Part shown: positions 1 through 6,179 of the stretch, in pieces
How positions within the stretch are numbered: the first letter of the stretch is position 1
Layout of the letters: each line of letters begins with the position of its first letter
From: an uncultured Mailhella sp.
Lineage (GTDB): Bacteria; Desulfobacterota; Desulfovibrionia; Desulfovibrionales; Desulfovibrionaceae
DNA: 7,845 bases
Reading direction: 5' to 3'
Assembly (NCBI GenBank): GCA_910579055.1
Contig: CAJTSU010000011.1
Location: 1 to 7,845 of the forward strand
Program-made: the position numbers and the translations under genes
Notes under the pieces: generated by a model
Told to the model about the DNA's origin: nothing
Databases searched by the model: none
The model's input: the letters and a program-made list of their open reading frames with translations, nothing else

Positions 1-118
1 TCCATGTAAATGGAAGACTGGAAGACATTAAAACATTATTTAGTTAACACTCTCTCCGTTTTTTATCGCCGGTGTTTCCCGTTGCAGTCGCAGTGGAAAC
101 ATGACGCAAAACCGCATG
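1..118. other. Intergenic DNA at the window edge, no gene seen
   Basis: No reading frame here has a credible ribosome site or protein-like composition on either strand. The first 14 bases form a small inverted repeat (TCCAT-gtaa-ATGGA) that could be the tail of a structure belonging to a gene before the window. Bases 15-60 are AT-rich. From about 81 the sequence begins to resemble the terminal repeat of the element at 6180-6492 (GTTGcAG...AGTG), but this end is too decayed to place firmly. Confidence 0.5.
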
Positions 119-262
119 AAGGCGCAAGCGAGCCGGCTGTGGATACATGTTGTCTTTCGCCCGTGCAATACTGGTTGCCTTTTCGGCAATGGATATTGCC
201 GCCCGTGCCGTATAAAAATATGCGTCCCGCACAGCGTTATCGCACGGTTCTGCTACAGAGAC
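119..262 (+). repeat. Decayed, inverted copy of the 6180-6492 element
   Basis: Bases 119-165 match the reverse complement of 6281-6327 at 43 of 47 positions by my hand alignment. Bases 176-210 match the continuing element at 30 of 35. The right edge (239-260) is a recognisable but degraded version of the terminal repeat: read on the minus strand, CTCTGTaGcAGAA against CTCTGTTGTAGAA. A stem at 184-190 / 195-201 (CGGCAAT-ggat-ATTGCCG) keeps its pairing while differing from the intact copy (CGGCAAC-gaat-GTTGCCG), which is a compensatory change. The left end may be at 81-99, which would give an element of about 180 bp lacking the GC-rich centre of the other copy. Any coding potential through it looks spurious. 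Confidence 0.68.
227..247. promoter_or_regulatory. Paired CGCAC half-sites, possible regulator site
   Basis: CCGCACAG at 227-234 and TCGCACGG at 240-247 are spaced 13 bp start to start. A similar pair, GCGCACGG and TCGCACAG spaced 12 bp, lies upstream of ASST2 at 6638-6657. The pair falls inside the decayed repeat, so it could be repeat sequence and not a binding site. Weak evidence. Confidence 0.2.
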
Positions 263-327
263 TGTCATATTTTTTATTGCATAACTTCTATAAATAAACT
301 ATATTGAAAAGTAGAAAAATACCGTCT

Positions 328-356
328 TTGATGTGCAATAACAAATTTTACATAAA
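328..356 (+). promoter_or_regulatory. Candidate sigma-70-type promoter for HhH-ASST1
   Basis: TTGATG at 328-333 and CATAAA at 351-356 are separated by 17 bases in an AT-rich stretch. Each hexamer matches four of six consensus positions. Transcription would begin near 363 and leave a leader of roughly 50 bases. A sigma-54 reading of the overlapping bases 322-337 fails because the invariant GG is missing. Confidence 0.35.
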
Positions 357-367
357 GCTGTTCCAAG

Positions 368-385
368 TGTGCGGGGCGGCGCACA
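368..385. promoter_or_regulatory. TGTGCG-N6-CGCACA inverted repeat (operator or leader hairpin)
   Basis: This is a perfect 6-bp inverted repeat with a 6-base GC-rich centre, lying just after the predicted transcription start and about 30 bases before the start codon of the HhH gene. An 18-bp inverted repeat with nearly identical arms (TGTGCG-N6-CGCGCA) lies upstream of ASST2 at 6608-6625. That suggests a shared regulator site. As RNA it would form a short hairpin near the 5' end. The sequence alone does not separate the two uses. Confidence 0.4.
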
Positions 386-415
386 TGTAAAGAAACAGAT
401 TTCGGGAGGTGTTGT

Positions 416-736
416 ATGAGAGACGTGTGGAAAAAAGCGTCTTGCGCGGTCATGCTGGCGCTGTTGCCGTGCGTGGGAATTGCCGCGGAGGGCGCGATCA
501 GCTTTAACAAGGCTCCGGCCAAAGTCATTGTGGAGGTCACGGACGGCATCGTGGACGAAACGCTGGCCCAGGCCATTGTGGCGTATCGCGAGAAGAACGG
601 CCCGTTCAAAACGGCGGAGGATCTGCGCGGCGTGCCTGGTATGACCTCTGTCATTTTCGGTATGCTCGGCCCCGTCGATGAAGGCGGCGACGTATTGTAC
701 GAAGCGGAAATTCCCACCGGCATGCACAGTTATTAA
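416..736 (+). CDS. Small exported helix-hairpin-helix (ComEA-like) protein
   Basis: This 106-residue protein begins with a likely Sec signal peptide (charged start RDVWKK, hydrophobic core, cleavage probably after GIAA near residue 24). The rest resembles the helix-hairpin-helix domain of ComEA-type proteins: an N-K-A-P start at about residue 31, then AYREKNGPFKTAEDLRGVPGM at about residues 56-76, typical of the second hairpin. The first hairpin, normally LPGIG-like, is degenerate here (VTDGIVDE). ComEA relatives bind DNA outside the inner membrane, but the weak first hairpin means DNA binding cannot be assumed. The start is set by GGGAGGT at 404-410, five bases before ATG. ASST1 begins 28 bases downstream on the same strand with its own ribosome site, so the two probably form an operon. 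The pairing suggests a role linked to ASST1, such as a periplasmic partner, but that is inference. Confidence 0.8.
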   Translation: MRDVWKKASCAVMLALLPCVGIAAEGAISFNKAPAKVIVEVTDGIVDETLAQAIVAYREKNGPFKTAEDLRGVPGMTSVIFGMLGPVDEGGDVLYEAEIPTGMHSY

Positions 737-764
737 CCCTGGTTCAAAACAAGGGAGAACCATC

Positions 765-2126
765 ATGAAGAAATTTTTTGCCGCCGCCGCGGCGCTGGGG
801 CTGTGCCTCGGTATGAGCGTTTCCGGCATGGCCGCGCCCAGCGTGTATCCAACCGGAACCACTATCTATGATCCCGCGCAGGCGCAGAACGGATATGTGC
901 TGATCAGCGTGGACTACAAAGATATTTACGCCAAGGTCGACAACCGGGAATACTTCACGGGTGAAGTCGATTTCAACAGCCCCGGTGCGGTTCCGCGCGG
1001 GGAGAACAGTGACGTCGTGTTCCTCATGGACATGAACGGCAATGTGGTCAACACATGGAAAGACCTTGGGGACAACAAAAAGTGCTATCTGCTCCCGGAC
1101 GGGCATCTGCTGAGCATCAGCGAAACCCGCAGCGAGGTTACGGAATACGACTGGGATGGCAAGGTGGTATGGAATTTCGCCTCCAAGCTCGGGCCCCATC
1201 ATGACGGACGCCGCCTTGCCAACGGCAATACCCTGATCCTGTGCTATGAAACCGTGCCCGCCGCCACGATCAGGAATGTGGAAAACCAGACCACGCAGTG
1301 GTGGGGTACGCAGGATCGCGCCAATGCCAAATTGCGCGGCGACACCATCATCGAAGTGAACCCCGAAGGCAAAATCGTGTGGGCGTGGAGCGCTTCCGAG
1401 CATCTGGACATCAACCGTTACATGCCCCTCACCGGGATGAATGACTGGACGCACGGCAACACCGTATCCGTCATTCCACCCAACAAATGGTATGATGCGG
1501 GCGACAAGCGTTTCAAGCCCGGCAATATCATGTACAACCCCCGCCACTTTGACGAATTCGTGATCATCGACCGGGAAAGCGGCGATATCGTATGGTCGCT
1601 GAAGGGCTTCAAGGCCATGGGCGGCCTTGGTCAGTGCCATGAGCCGATCATGATCGAAAAGGGCAAGCCCGGAGCGGGCAATATCATGGTGTTCGACAAC
1701 GGTCTGTTCACCCGCAACGGCGCGCATTCCGGGCAGACTGTGGTATGGGAAATCGACCCGACCACCAGCAAGGCCGTGTGGCGCTATGTGCCCGCCGGGG
1801 CGGGCAGTTTCCGCTTCCTCAGCAAGTACAAAGGCTCCGCGTACAAGATGGATAACGGCAATGTGCTCATTTCCGAAGACTACGCCGGCCGTGTATTCCA
1901 GGTGAAGCCCGACGCCACGCATCCCGACGGCGGAACCATTGTTTGGGAATATGTGTATCCTTCCGTCATTTCCCGCACTTCTCTGTATCCCTATGATTAC
2001 TGCCCGCAGCTCAAGGCCATGAAGAAGCCCGCCGAGCGGAAGGTTTCTCCGCTTGATCCCGGCTTCTGGCAGGTGCTGCCCGATGCCGAGCGCAAGGGCG
2101 GCGCGGTGGTCAAGGTCAGCGGGTAA
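765..2126 (+). CDS. Sec-exported PAPS-independent arylsulfotransferase (ASST1)
   Basis: This 453-residue protein belongs to the periplasmic aryl-sulfate sulfotransferase family, which moves a sulfuryl group from one phenolic sulfate to another phenol without PAPS. A Sec signal peptide spans residues 1-23 (KKFF, Ala/Leu core, SGMA cleavage). Six motifs of the form G-x-(V/I)-V-x-W or close variants, at about residues 92, 132, 202, 273, 335 and 390, fit a six-bladed propeller. Candidate active-site residues are His230 (DWTHGN), His292 (GQCHEP) and Arg317 after FDNG. In E. coli AssT the nucleophile is a further histidine; I find none between His321 and His386 and cannot place its counterpart. It is shorter than the roughly 600-residue E. 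coli enzyme. The start is ATG at 765 with AAGGGAG at 751-757; an in-frame ATG at 678 lies inside the HhH gene and lacks a signal peptide. It is paralogous to ASST2 at 6790, sharing the GTTIY and DMNGNVV motifs. Donor and acceptor are unknown. Confidence 0.9.
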   Translation: MKKFFAAAAALGLCLGMSVSGMAAPSVYPTGTTIYDPAQAQNGYVLISVDYKDIYAKVDNREYFTGEVDFNSPGAVPRGENSDVVFLMDMNGNVVNTWKDLGDNKKCYLLPDGHLLSISETRSEVTEYDWDGKVVWNFASKLGPHHDGRRLANGNTLILCYETVPAATIRNVENQTTQWWGTQDRANAKLRGDTIIEVNPEGKIVWAWSASEHLDINRYMPLTGMNDWTHGNTVSVIPPNKWYDAGDKRFKPGNIMYNPRHFDEFVIIDRESGDIVWSLKGFKAMGGLGQCHEPIMIEKGKPGAGNIMVFDNGLFTRNGAHSGQTVVWEIDPTTSKAVWRYVPAGAGSFRFLSKYKGSAYKMDNGNVLISEDYAGRVFQVKPDATHPDGGTIVWEYVYPSVISRTSLYPYDYCPQLKAMKKPAERKVSPLDPGFWQVLPDAERKGGAVVKVSG

Positions 2127-2145
2127 TCCCGGTTTCCGGCGTAAC

Positions 2146-2187
2146 GGCGCTCATCCGGTTTCGCTGGCAAGCGCCCCTGTTTTTTCT
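2146..2187 (+). terminator. Probable intrinsic terminator after ASST1
   Basis: GGCGCT (2146-2151) pairs with AGCGCC (2170-2175). Between them CCGG can pair with CTGG around a short loop, with one G-T pair. A run of six T follows at 2180-2185. It lies 20 bases after the ASST1 stop and separates that unit from panBC. Confidence 0.6.
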
Positions 2188-2229
2188 CGACCTTTGCCCG
2201 GAAATCCGTCATTCTCAGGCCGTCCGTTT

Positions 2230-2285
2230 TTCTTCCGCAACAGTGGAAGAGAGGCGGGCGGCTTTTTGACATGCCGCCGGGCGGC
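2230..2285 (+). promoter_or_regulatory. panB leader with alternative short hairpins
   Basis: Upstream of panB, TCTTCC...GGAAGA (about 2230-2251) can form one stem. GCCGCC at 2273-2278 can pair either with GGCGGC at 2257-2262 or with GGCGGC at 2280-2285, so the last two stems exclude each other. The last one ends about 10 bases before the panB ribosome site. I see no convincing promoter hexamers in this gap and recognise no known riboswitch. GC-rich chance pairing is a real alternative. Confidence 0.25.
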
Positions 2286-2306
2286 GGCGAAACCTCAGGG
2301 AAGGCC

Positions 2307-3149
2307 ATGAGCAATACCGTAGCCGCATTCATGCGAAAGAAGCGGGAAGGGAAAAAAATTTCCATGCTTACCTGCTATGATTATACCACCGCAAAATTGC
2401 TGGACACCGCCGGAGTGGACGGTATTCTGGTGGGAGATTCTCTGGGCTGTGTGATCCTGGGCTATCCGGACACCTTGTCTGTCACCATGGAGGACATGAT
2501 CCGTCATGGCGGGGCGGTGGTTCGCGGCTGCTCCAGCGCGCTGGTGGTGATCGACATGCCGTTCATGTCCTATCAGGCTTCGGTGTATGACGCCGTGACC
2601 AATGCCGGAAGGCTGATGAAAGAAGCCCGTGGGCATGCGGTCAAACTGGAGGGCGGCGCGGCGGCCGCGGATCGCATCCGGGCCATTACCGATGCGGGTA
2701 TCCCGGTGCAGGCGCATTTGGGCATGACCCCGCAATCCGTCAATGCGTTGAGCGGGTTCAGGGTTCAGGGCAAGGGCGAAGCGGCGGCCCGGCGTCTGCT
2801 GGCGGATGCCCGCGCCGTTGAGGAAGCCGGAGCGTTTTCCGTTGTGCTGGAGTGTGTGCCTCCCCGCCTGGCAGAGCTGATTTCGCGCAAGTTGACCATC
2901 CCCGCCATCGGCATCGGTGCGGGGGCCGGGTGCGATGGGCAGATTCTGGTTTGTCAGGACATGTTGGGCATGTACAGCGACTTCATTCCCAAATTCGTCA
3001 AGCATTTTGCCGAGATCGGAGCGGGCATGCAGGATGCATTCCGCGCCTATGTCGCTGAGGTGGAGGCGGGAACTTTCCCGGCCGCGGAACATACTTTTGC
3101 GAAAGCGGACTGTGACGATGAGGTGCTCGCGCGGCTTGAACGGGAATAG
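2307..3149 (+). CDS. panB: 3-methyl-2-oxobutanoate hydroxymethyltransferase
   Basis: PanB (EC 2.1.2.11) transfers a hydroxymethyl group from 5,10-methylenetetrahydrofolate to 2-oxoisovalerate to make ketopantoate, the first committed step of pantothenate synthesis, in the cytoplasm. The 280-residue length is slightly above the E. coli enzyme. Family signatures are clear: LVGDSLG at 41-47, VIDMPFM at 81-87, VKLEGG at 112-117, HLGMTPQSVN at 137-146, VLECVP at 180-185 and IGIGAGAGCDGQIL at 201-214. Asp44, Asp83 and Glu115 match the metal-binding residues and Glu182 the catalytic acid. The start is ATG 2307, preceded by CAGGGAAGG. An in-frame ATG at 2271 adds 12 low-complexity residues with no ribosome site, so it was not chosen. 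panC follows 59 bases downstream, the usual panBC order. Expression probably comes from its own promoter, since a terminator precedes it. The C-terminus runs about 16 residues past the EHTF segment that ends many homologues. Confidence 0.97.
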   Translation: MSNTVAAFMRKKREGKKISMLTCYDYTTAKLLDTAGVDGILVGDSLGCVILGYPDTLSVTMEDMIRHGGAVVRGCSSALVVIDMPFMSYQASVYDAVTNAGRLMKEARGHAVKLEGGAAAADRIRAITDAGIPVQAHLGMTPQSVNALSGFRVQGKGEAAARRLLADARAVEEAGAFSVVLECVPPRLAELISRKLTIPAIGIGAGAGCDGQILVCQDMLGMYSDFIPKFVKHFAEIGAGMQDAFRAYVAEVEAGTFPAAEHTFAKADCDDEVLARLERE

Positions 3150-3156
3150 CCCATTG

Positions 3157-3176
3157 CGGAAAATCTGAATTTTCCG
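3157..3176 (+). other. panB-panC intercistronic hairpin
   Basis: CGGAAAAT-ctga-ATTTTCCG is a perfect 8-bp stem with a 4-base loop in the 59-base gap between panB and panC. No T-run follows, so it is not a standard terminator. It could mark an RNA processing or stability site that tunes panC relative to panB. It ends about 20 bases before the panC Shine-Dalgarno (AGGGGAAG, 3196-3203) and does not sequester it. Confidence 0.5.
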
Positions 3177-3208
3177 GGAAACGTCTTTGAAATGCAGGGG
3201 AAGAGCAT

Positions 3209-4066
3209 ATGATTATTGCGGAAAGCGTCGCTGAAGTTCGGGCACAGGTCAAGGCGTGGAAACGTGAGGGCTTGCGCGTGGGGCTGGTGCCTACCATGGG
3301 GTATCTTCACGAGGGACACGCCTCGCTGGTGGAGAAGGCGCGTTCCTTGTGCGACAGAACAGTGGTTTCCGTATTCGTTAATCCTGCCCAGTTCGGCCCG
3401 GGTGAGGATCTGGAAAGTTATCCGCGTGATTTTGCGCATGACTGCGCGCTGCTGGAGGAAAAAGGCTGCGACATGGTGTTCCATCCCGATGCCTCCGTGA
3501 TGTATCCGCCTGATTTCGCAACCTATGTGGAACTCTGCTCCGACATGCCCAGGCAGTTGTGCGGAAAGACCCGCCCGATTCATTTTCGCGGGGTTTGTAC
3601 GGTCGTGACCAAGCTGTTTAACATTGTGACGCCGGATATGGCGTTTTTCGGGCGGAAGGATGCCCAGCAGCTGGCCATTATCCGGCGTATGGCGCGTGAT
3701 CTTTCCATGGATGTGGAAATTGTGGGCTGCCCCATTGTGCGTGAGGCTGACGGCCTCGCCAGGTCTTCGCGCAACGCGTATTTGGACGCGCGGGAACGCG
3801 CCGCGGCACTGGTTTTGTCCAGAGCCGTCGCTGTGGGCAAGGAACTGGCGGCCCAGGGGGAGCGCGATGCCCGCGCTCTGGTGGCGGCCATGAGGGCGGT
3901 GATTGAGGCCGAGGCTCTGGCCCGGATCGATTATGTGGATGCTGTGGACGGCGTGACCATGCAGCCGGTTGATGCCATTCAGGACGGTGTTTTGGTCGCC
4001 ATGGCCGTGTATATCGGCAAAACCAGATTGCTTGATAATTTTATCGTTGGGGAAGGGGCCTGTTAG
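3209..4066 (+). CDS. panC: Pantothenate synthetase (pantoate-beta-alanine ligase)
   Basis: PanC (EC 6.3.2.1) activates pantoate with ATP to pantoyl-adenylate and joins it to beta-alanine, giving pantothenate, the coenzyme A precursor. The 285 residues fit the family length. Nucleotidyltransferase motifs are intact: the HIGH-type PTMGYLHEGH at 28-37, VNPAQFGPGEDLESYPR at 57-73, KLFNIVTPDMAFFGRKDAQQ at 135-154, and the KMSKS-type READGLARSSRN at 178-189. The start is fixed by AGGGGAAG at 3196-3203, five bases before ATG. It is co-directional with panB and very likely co-transcribed. The stop lies only 21 bases from the stop of the convergent kinase gene, and no hairpin terminator is visible in that gap, so transcripts may run into each other. 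panD, which makes beta-alanine, is not in the window. Confidence 0.98.
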   Translation: MIIAESVAEVRAQVKAWKREGLRVGLVPTMGYLHEGHASLVEKARSLCDRTVVSVFVNPAQFGPGEDLESYPRDFAHDCALLEEKGCDMVFHPDASVMYPPDFATYVELCSDMPRQLCGKTRPIHFRGVCTVVTKLFNIVTPDMAFFGRKDAQQLAIIRRMARDLSMDVEIVGCPIVREADGLARSSRNAYLDARERAAALVLSRAVAVGKELAAQGERDARALVAAMRAVIEAEALARIDYVDAVDGVTMQPVDAIQDGVLVAMAVYIGKTRLLDNFIVGEGAC

Positions 4067-4087
4067 AGCGTTTTGTCATTGAAATGC

Positions 4088-6169
4088 TTAGACTATTCTG
4101 TTATTGAAAGTGTCTGCTGGCCGGCCCCCCTGAATGCTCTGCGCGCCATCTGCCCCGCAGGGAAATTCAAGCACCATGCTCGCGCCCTTGCCGGGGGCGG
4201 AGGTGGCGGTCAGCGTTCCCTTGTGCGCCTCCATGATGCGCCGGGAGCAGAACAGTCCGAGTCCAAAGCCCTGTGAGCCTTTCGTGGTGAAGAACGGCTC
4301 AAAGATCTTGTCTATGTTTTCAGGCGGAATGCCCGCTCCGCTGTCACTGATGGAGATACGGAACCAGGGTTTGTCCGAACGCCTGAATCGTTCTCCCTGA
4401 ATGGTCAGTGTGCCTTTGCCCTTCATGCTGGTCAGCGCGTTGAGAAGCAGATTGATGCAGACCTGTTCAAGCAGAATGCGGTCGCCCTCTATGGGGAGCC
4501 TTTCCGGCAGGCCGGAGATGTCGATGCGGATTTCCTTCATTTGCGGGCGCAGAAAGGAAAGGGCATCGCGCAGAATGTCCGCCGCATTCTGAGGCGTGAG
4601 GCATATGGTCTGAGGCATGGCAATATTCAGCAGACGGCGGGTGGTGGTAGCCGCGCGCTCCACATTGCGCTGGATGGTTTCCAGCAAATGGCGCATCATG
4701 GGGTCTGCGGCTTCTTCCTTTGCCACGTCTGTATTGGCGAGAATGATTCCCAGGGGGTTATTGATTTCATGGGCAATGCCCGCGGCCATTTTGCCGATGA
4801 CGGCCAGACGCTCCATTTCGATAAGTTCTTTTTCCAGCTGCCGCCGTTCAGTGATATCGCGTCCGATGCAGCACAGCAGACCTTCCCCGTTATCCGGCGC
4901 GGAGAAGGGAAAGACAATAAACTCCATGATGCGTTGTTCATCCGGGGCCGGGTGAAGCAGCACCTCCTCCCGCGTGGAATTATGGCGGCCCGCGTGTTCC
5001 AGCATTGTGCCCAGGCAGTCGTTGCCCCGGTCGCACAACGCATTTTTCAGCGCAAGCTGCCCGGTGCCTTCATTGAGGCGCAAAATGAGCTTGGCGGCCT
5101 TGTTCGCCAGCACAATGCTCCCTTCGCCGTTCACCACAAGCATCATGTCGGGCGACATTTCAAACAGTTCGCGGTAGCGGCGTTCGGTGGAACGAAGCTT
5201 CTGGCGAGTCAGGCGGATCTGCCGCCGCAGGGTGACGATCCACGCAATGGCCAGCAGGCTGAGCAAAAGCAGGCTGCAAAGAATGGCGAGAATATGCCCC
5301 AGGTATGCTTTCCAGAAAGGTTCCTGGGCAAGGAGGTTTCCCAGCCATTTCTCGCTCAGCAGCTTGAGCTTTCCCGTATTTTCCAGGTAGGCGAGCGCGT
5401 TGGTCAGTTCGGTGGCCAGGCCGAGAGTGTCCGGGCCGAGTACCAGGGTGACGGGAATCCGCTCAAGAGAAAGGCCCATGAGCCGTACGCTGGTGAGGTT
5501 CATCTGCTGGGCGATATAGGAGGCTACCTCCCCTGAAGGGGCGACGAAAGCGGCCGCCTCATGGTTTGCCAGCCGCTGGAGCGCGCTTTTGTATGAGCTG
5601 GAATAAAGAGGAATGCCTCCGTTCTGGGCAACGGTTTCACTGAAGGGGTCGTTTTTGAGAACGAGAATGCGCTGATTCTGAAAATCCTGCTCGCAGGTAA
5701 TATGTGTTTCCGGGGCGCTTACCAGAATGCGGCGGTTCAGGCCGAAGGGCGTGATCAGCGTGACGCGGCCGTGGTAGGAGACGGCGCTTGTGGACGCTCC
5801 CGCGACAAAGTCGAGTGTTCTTTCATCCAGACGGCGGGTCAGTTCCTCAGGAGAAGCGGAAATGAACCGCACCTCACGCTTGAGCATGGCGCCGAGCATG
5901 ACGCTGAGATCCACACACAGGCCGCGCGGGTTGCTGCCGTATGCGTTGAGAAAGGCCAGCGGGGGCAGGTCGCGCGGGATGCCGATCAGCAGGCGTTCCG
6001 CGCCGAAAGCCGGAATTGTGTGCAACAGGATGCACACAAGCAGGCAGAGCAGGGCTGCCCCGGCTTTTCTTGTGCCGGAACCTGACTGCCGTGCGCCGTG
6101 TCCGGATCCGGACACGGCGCTCCGCAAGCGGAGCGCCGTCACCATAAAAATATATTTCCTGAAAGGCAT
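4088..6169 (-). CDS. Membrane sensor histidine kinase: solute-binding, PAS and NtrB-like domains
   Basis: This 693-residue kinase is read from ATG at 6169, chosen for GGGAGAA at 6179-6173. Order: an unusually long polar N-tail (1-36); a hydrophobic signal or anchor (37-56); a periplasmic bacterial solute-binding family 3 domain (about 58-285, starting ERLLIGIPRDLPPLAF, with DFVAGASTS near 120); a transmembrane helix (about 289-314); a short coiled coil; a PAS domain (about 331-440, ending CCIGRDITERR); then HisKA and HATPase. The phospho-acceptor is His467 in GIAHEINNPL. Also present are N-box Asn577 (NLLLNA), G1 DSGAGIP (609-615), FEPFFTTK (623-630) and G2 GFGLGLF (634-640). The core is of the NtrB/AtoS type that often serves sigma-54 activators, but no response regulator lies in the window. 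Family-3 domains usually bind amino acids or similar small molecules; the ligand here is unknown. A transposable element sits directly upstream and a palindrome lies in the N-tail codons. An in-frame start at 6307 lies inside that element and is rejected. Confidence 0.92.
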   Translation of the reverse strand: MPFRKYIFMVTALRLRSAVSGSGHGARQSGSGTRKAGAALLCLLVCILLHTIPAFGAERLLIGIPRDLPPLAFLNAYGSNPRGLCVDLSVMLGAMLKREVRFISASPEELTRRLDERTLDFVAGASTSAVSYHGRVTLITPFGLNRRILVSAPETHITCEQDFQNQRILVLKNDPFSETVAQNGGIPLYSSSYKSALQRLANHEAAAFVAPSGEVASYIAQQMNLTSVRLMGLSLERIPVTLVLGPDTLGLATELTNALAYLENTGKLKLLSEKWLGNLLAQEPFWKAYLGHILAILCSLLLLSLLAIAWIVTLRRQIRLTRQKLRSTERRYRELFEMSPDMMLVVNGEGSIVLANKAAKLILRLNEGTGQLALKNALCDRGNDCLGTMLEHAGRHNSTREEVLLHPAPDEQRIMEFIVFPFSAPDNGEGLLCCIGRDITERRQLEKELIEMERLAVIGKMAAGIAHEINNPLGIILANTDVAKEEAADPMMRHLLETIQRNVERAATTTRRLLNIAMPQTICLTPQNAADILRDALSFLRPQMKEIRIDISGLPERLPIEGDRILLEQVCINLLLNALTSMKGKGTLTIQGERFRRSDKPWFRISISDSGAGIPPENIDKIFEPFFTTKGSQGFGLGLFCSRRIMEAHKGTLTATSAPGKGASMVLEFPCGADGAQSIQGGRPADTFNNRIV
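6093..6137. repeat. 28-bp perfect palindrome overlapping a second hairpin, inside the kinase gene
   Basis: Bases 6093-6120 form a perfect palindrome: GCGCCGTGTCCGGA followed by its exact reverse complement. Its right five bases (6116-6120) are also the left end of a second stem, 6116-6125 / 6128-6137, with a two-base loop (GGCGCTCCGC-aa-GCGGAGCGCC), so the two structures exclude each other. The whole block is 45 bases, a multiple of three, and encodes about residues 11-26 of the kinase, upstream of its hydrophobic segment. This looks like a small palindromic repeat tolerated in a non-critical tail. Its length and in-frame size argue for insertion, but no second copy is in the window to prove it. 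Confidence 0.75.
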
Positions 6170-6171
6170 GT

Positions 6172-6179
6172 GTTCTCCC
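6172..6179 (-). promoter_or_regulatory. Kinase Shine-Dalgarno, also one copy of a target duplication
   Basis: Read on the minus strand, GGGAGAAC ends two bases before the kinase ATG, so its GGGAG core is well placed as a ribosome site. The same octamer with one change (GGGAGAAA, 6500-6493) flanks the far end of the element at 6180-6492. The insertion therefore appears to have duplicated the ribosome site and left one copy in place next to the gene. Confidence 0.7.

Noticed and set aside
10..307. Open frames at the left end of the window on both strands
   Set aside because: They run through the decayed repeat, have no ribosome site, and their Cys/Arg-rich composition mirrors a frame crossing the intact element.
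322..337. Sigma-54 promoter upstream of the HhH gene
   Set aside because: The GC of the -12 half is present but the invariant GG of the -24 half is CG, and the rest matches poorly.
678..764. Earlier in-frame start for ASST1
   Set aside because: It lies inside the HhH gene, would bury the signal peptide, and lacks the ribosome site seen at 751-757.
765..833. Lipoprotein signal (Cys14) in ASST1
   Set aside because: The residue before the cysteine is leucine, which does not fit a lipobox, and a good Sec cleavage site follows at SGMA.
744..1922. Long open frame on the minus strand opposite ASST1
   Set aside because: It is His/Val/Gly-rich antisense of a GC-biased gene, has no ribosome site, and the plus-strand protein has clear family motifs and a signal peptide.
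4541..5536. Long plus-strand frame opposite the kinase
   Set aside because: It is Gln/His-rich antisense of the well-defined PAS, transmembrane and binding domains.
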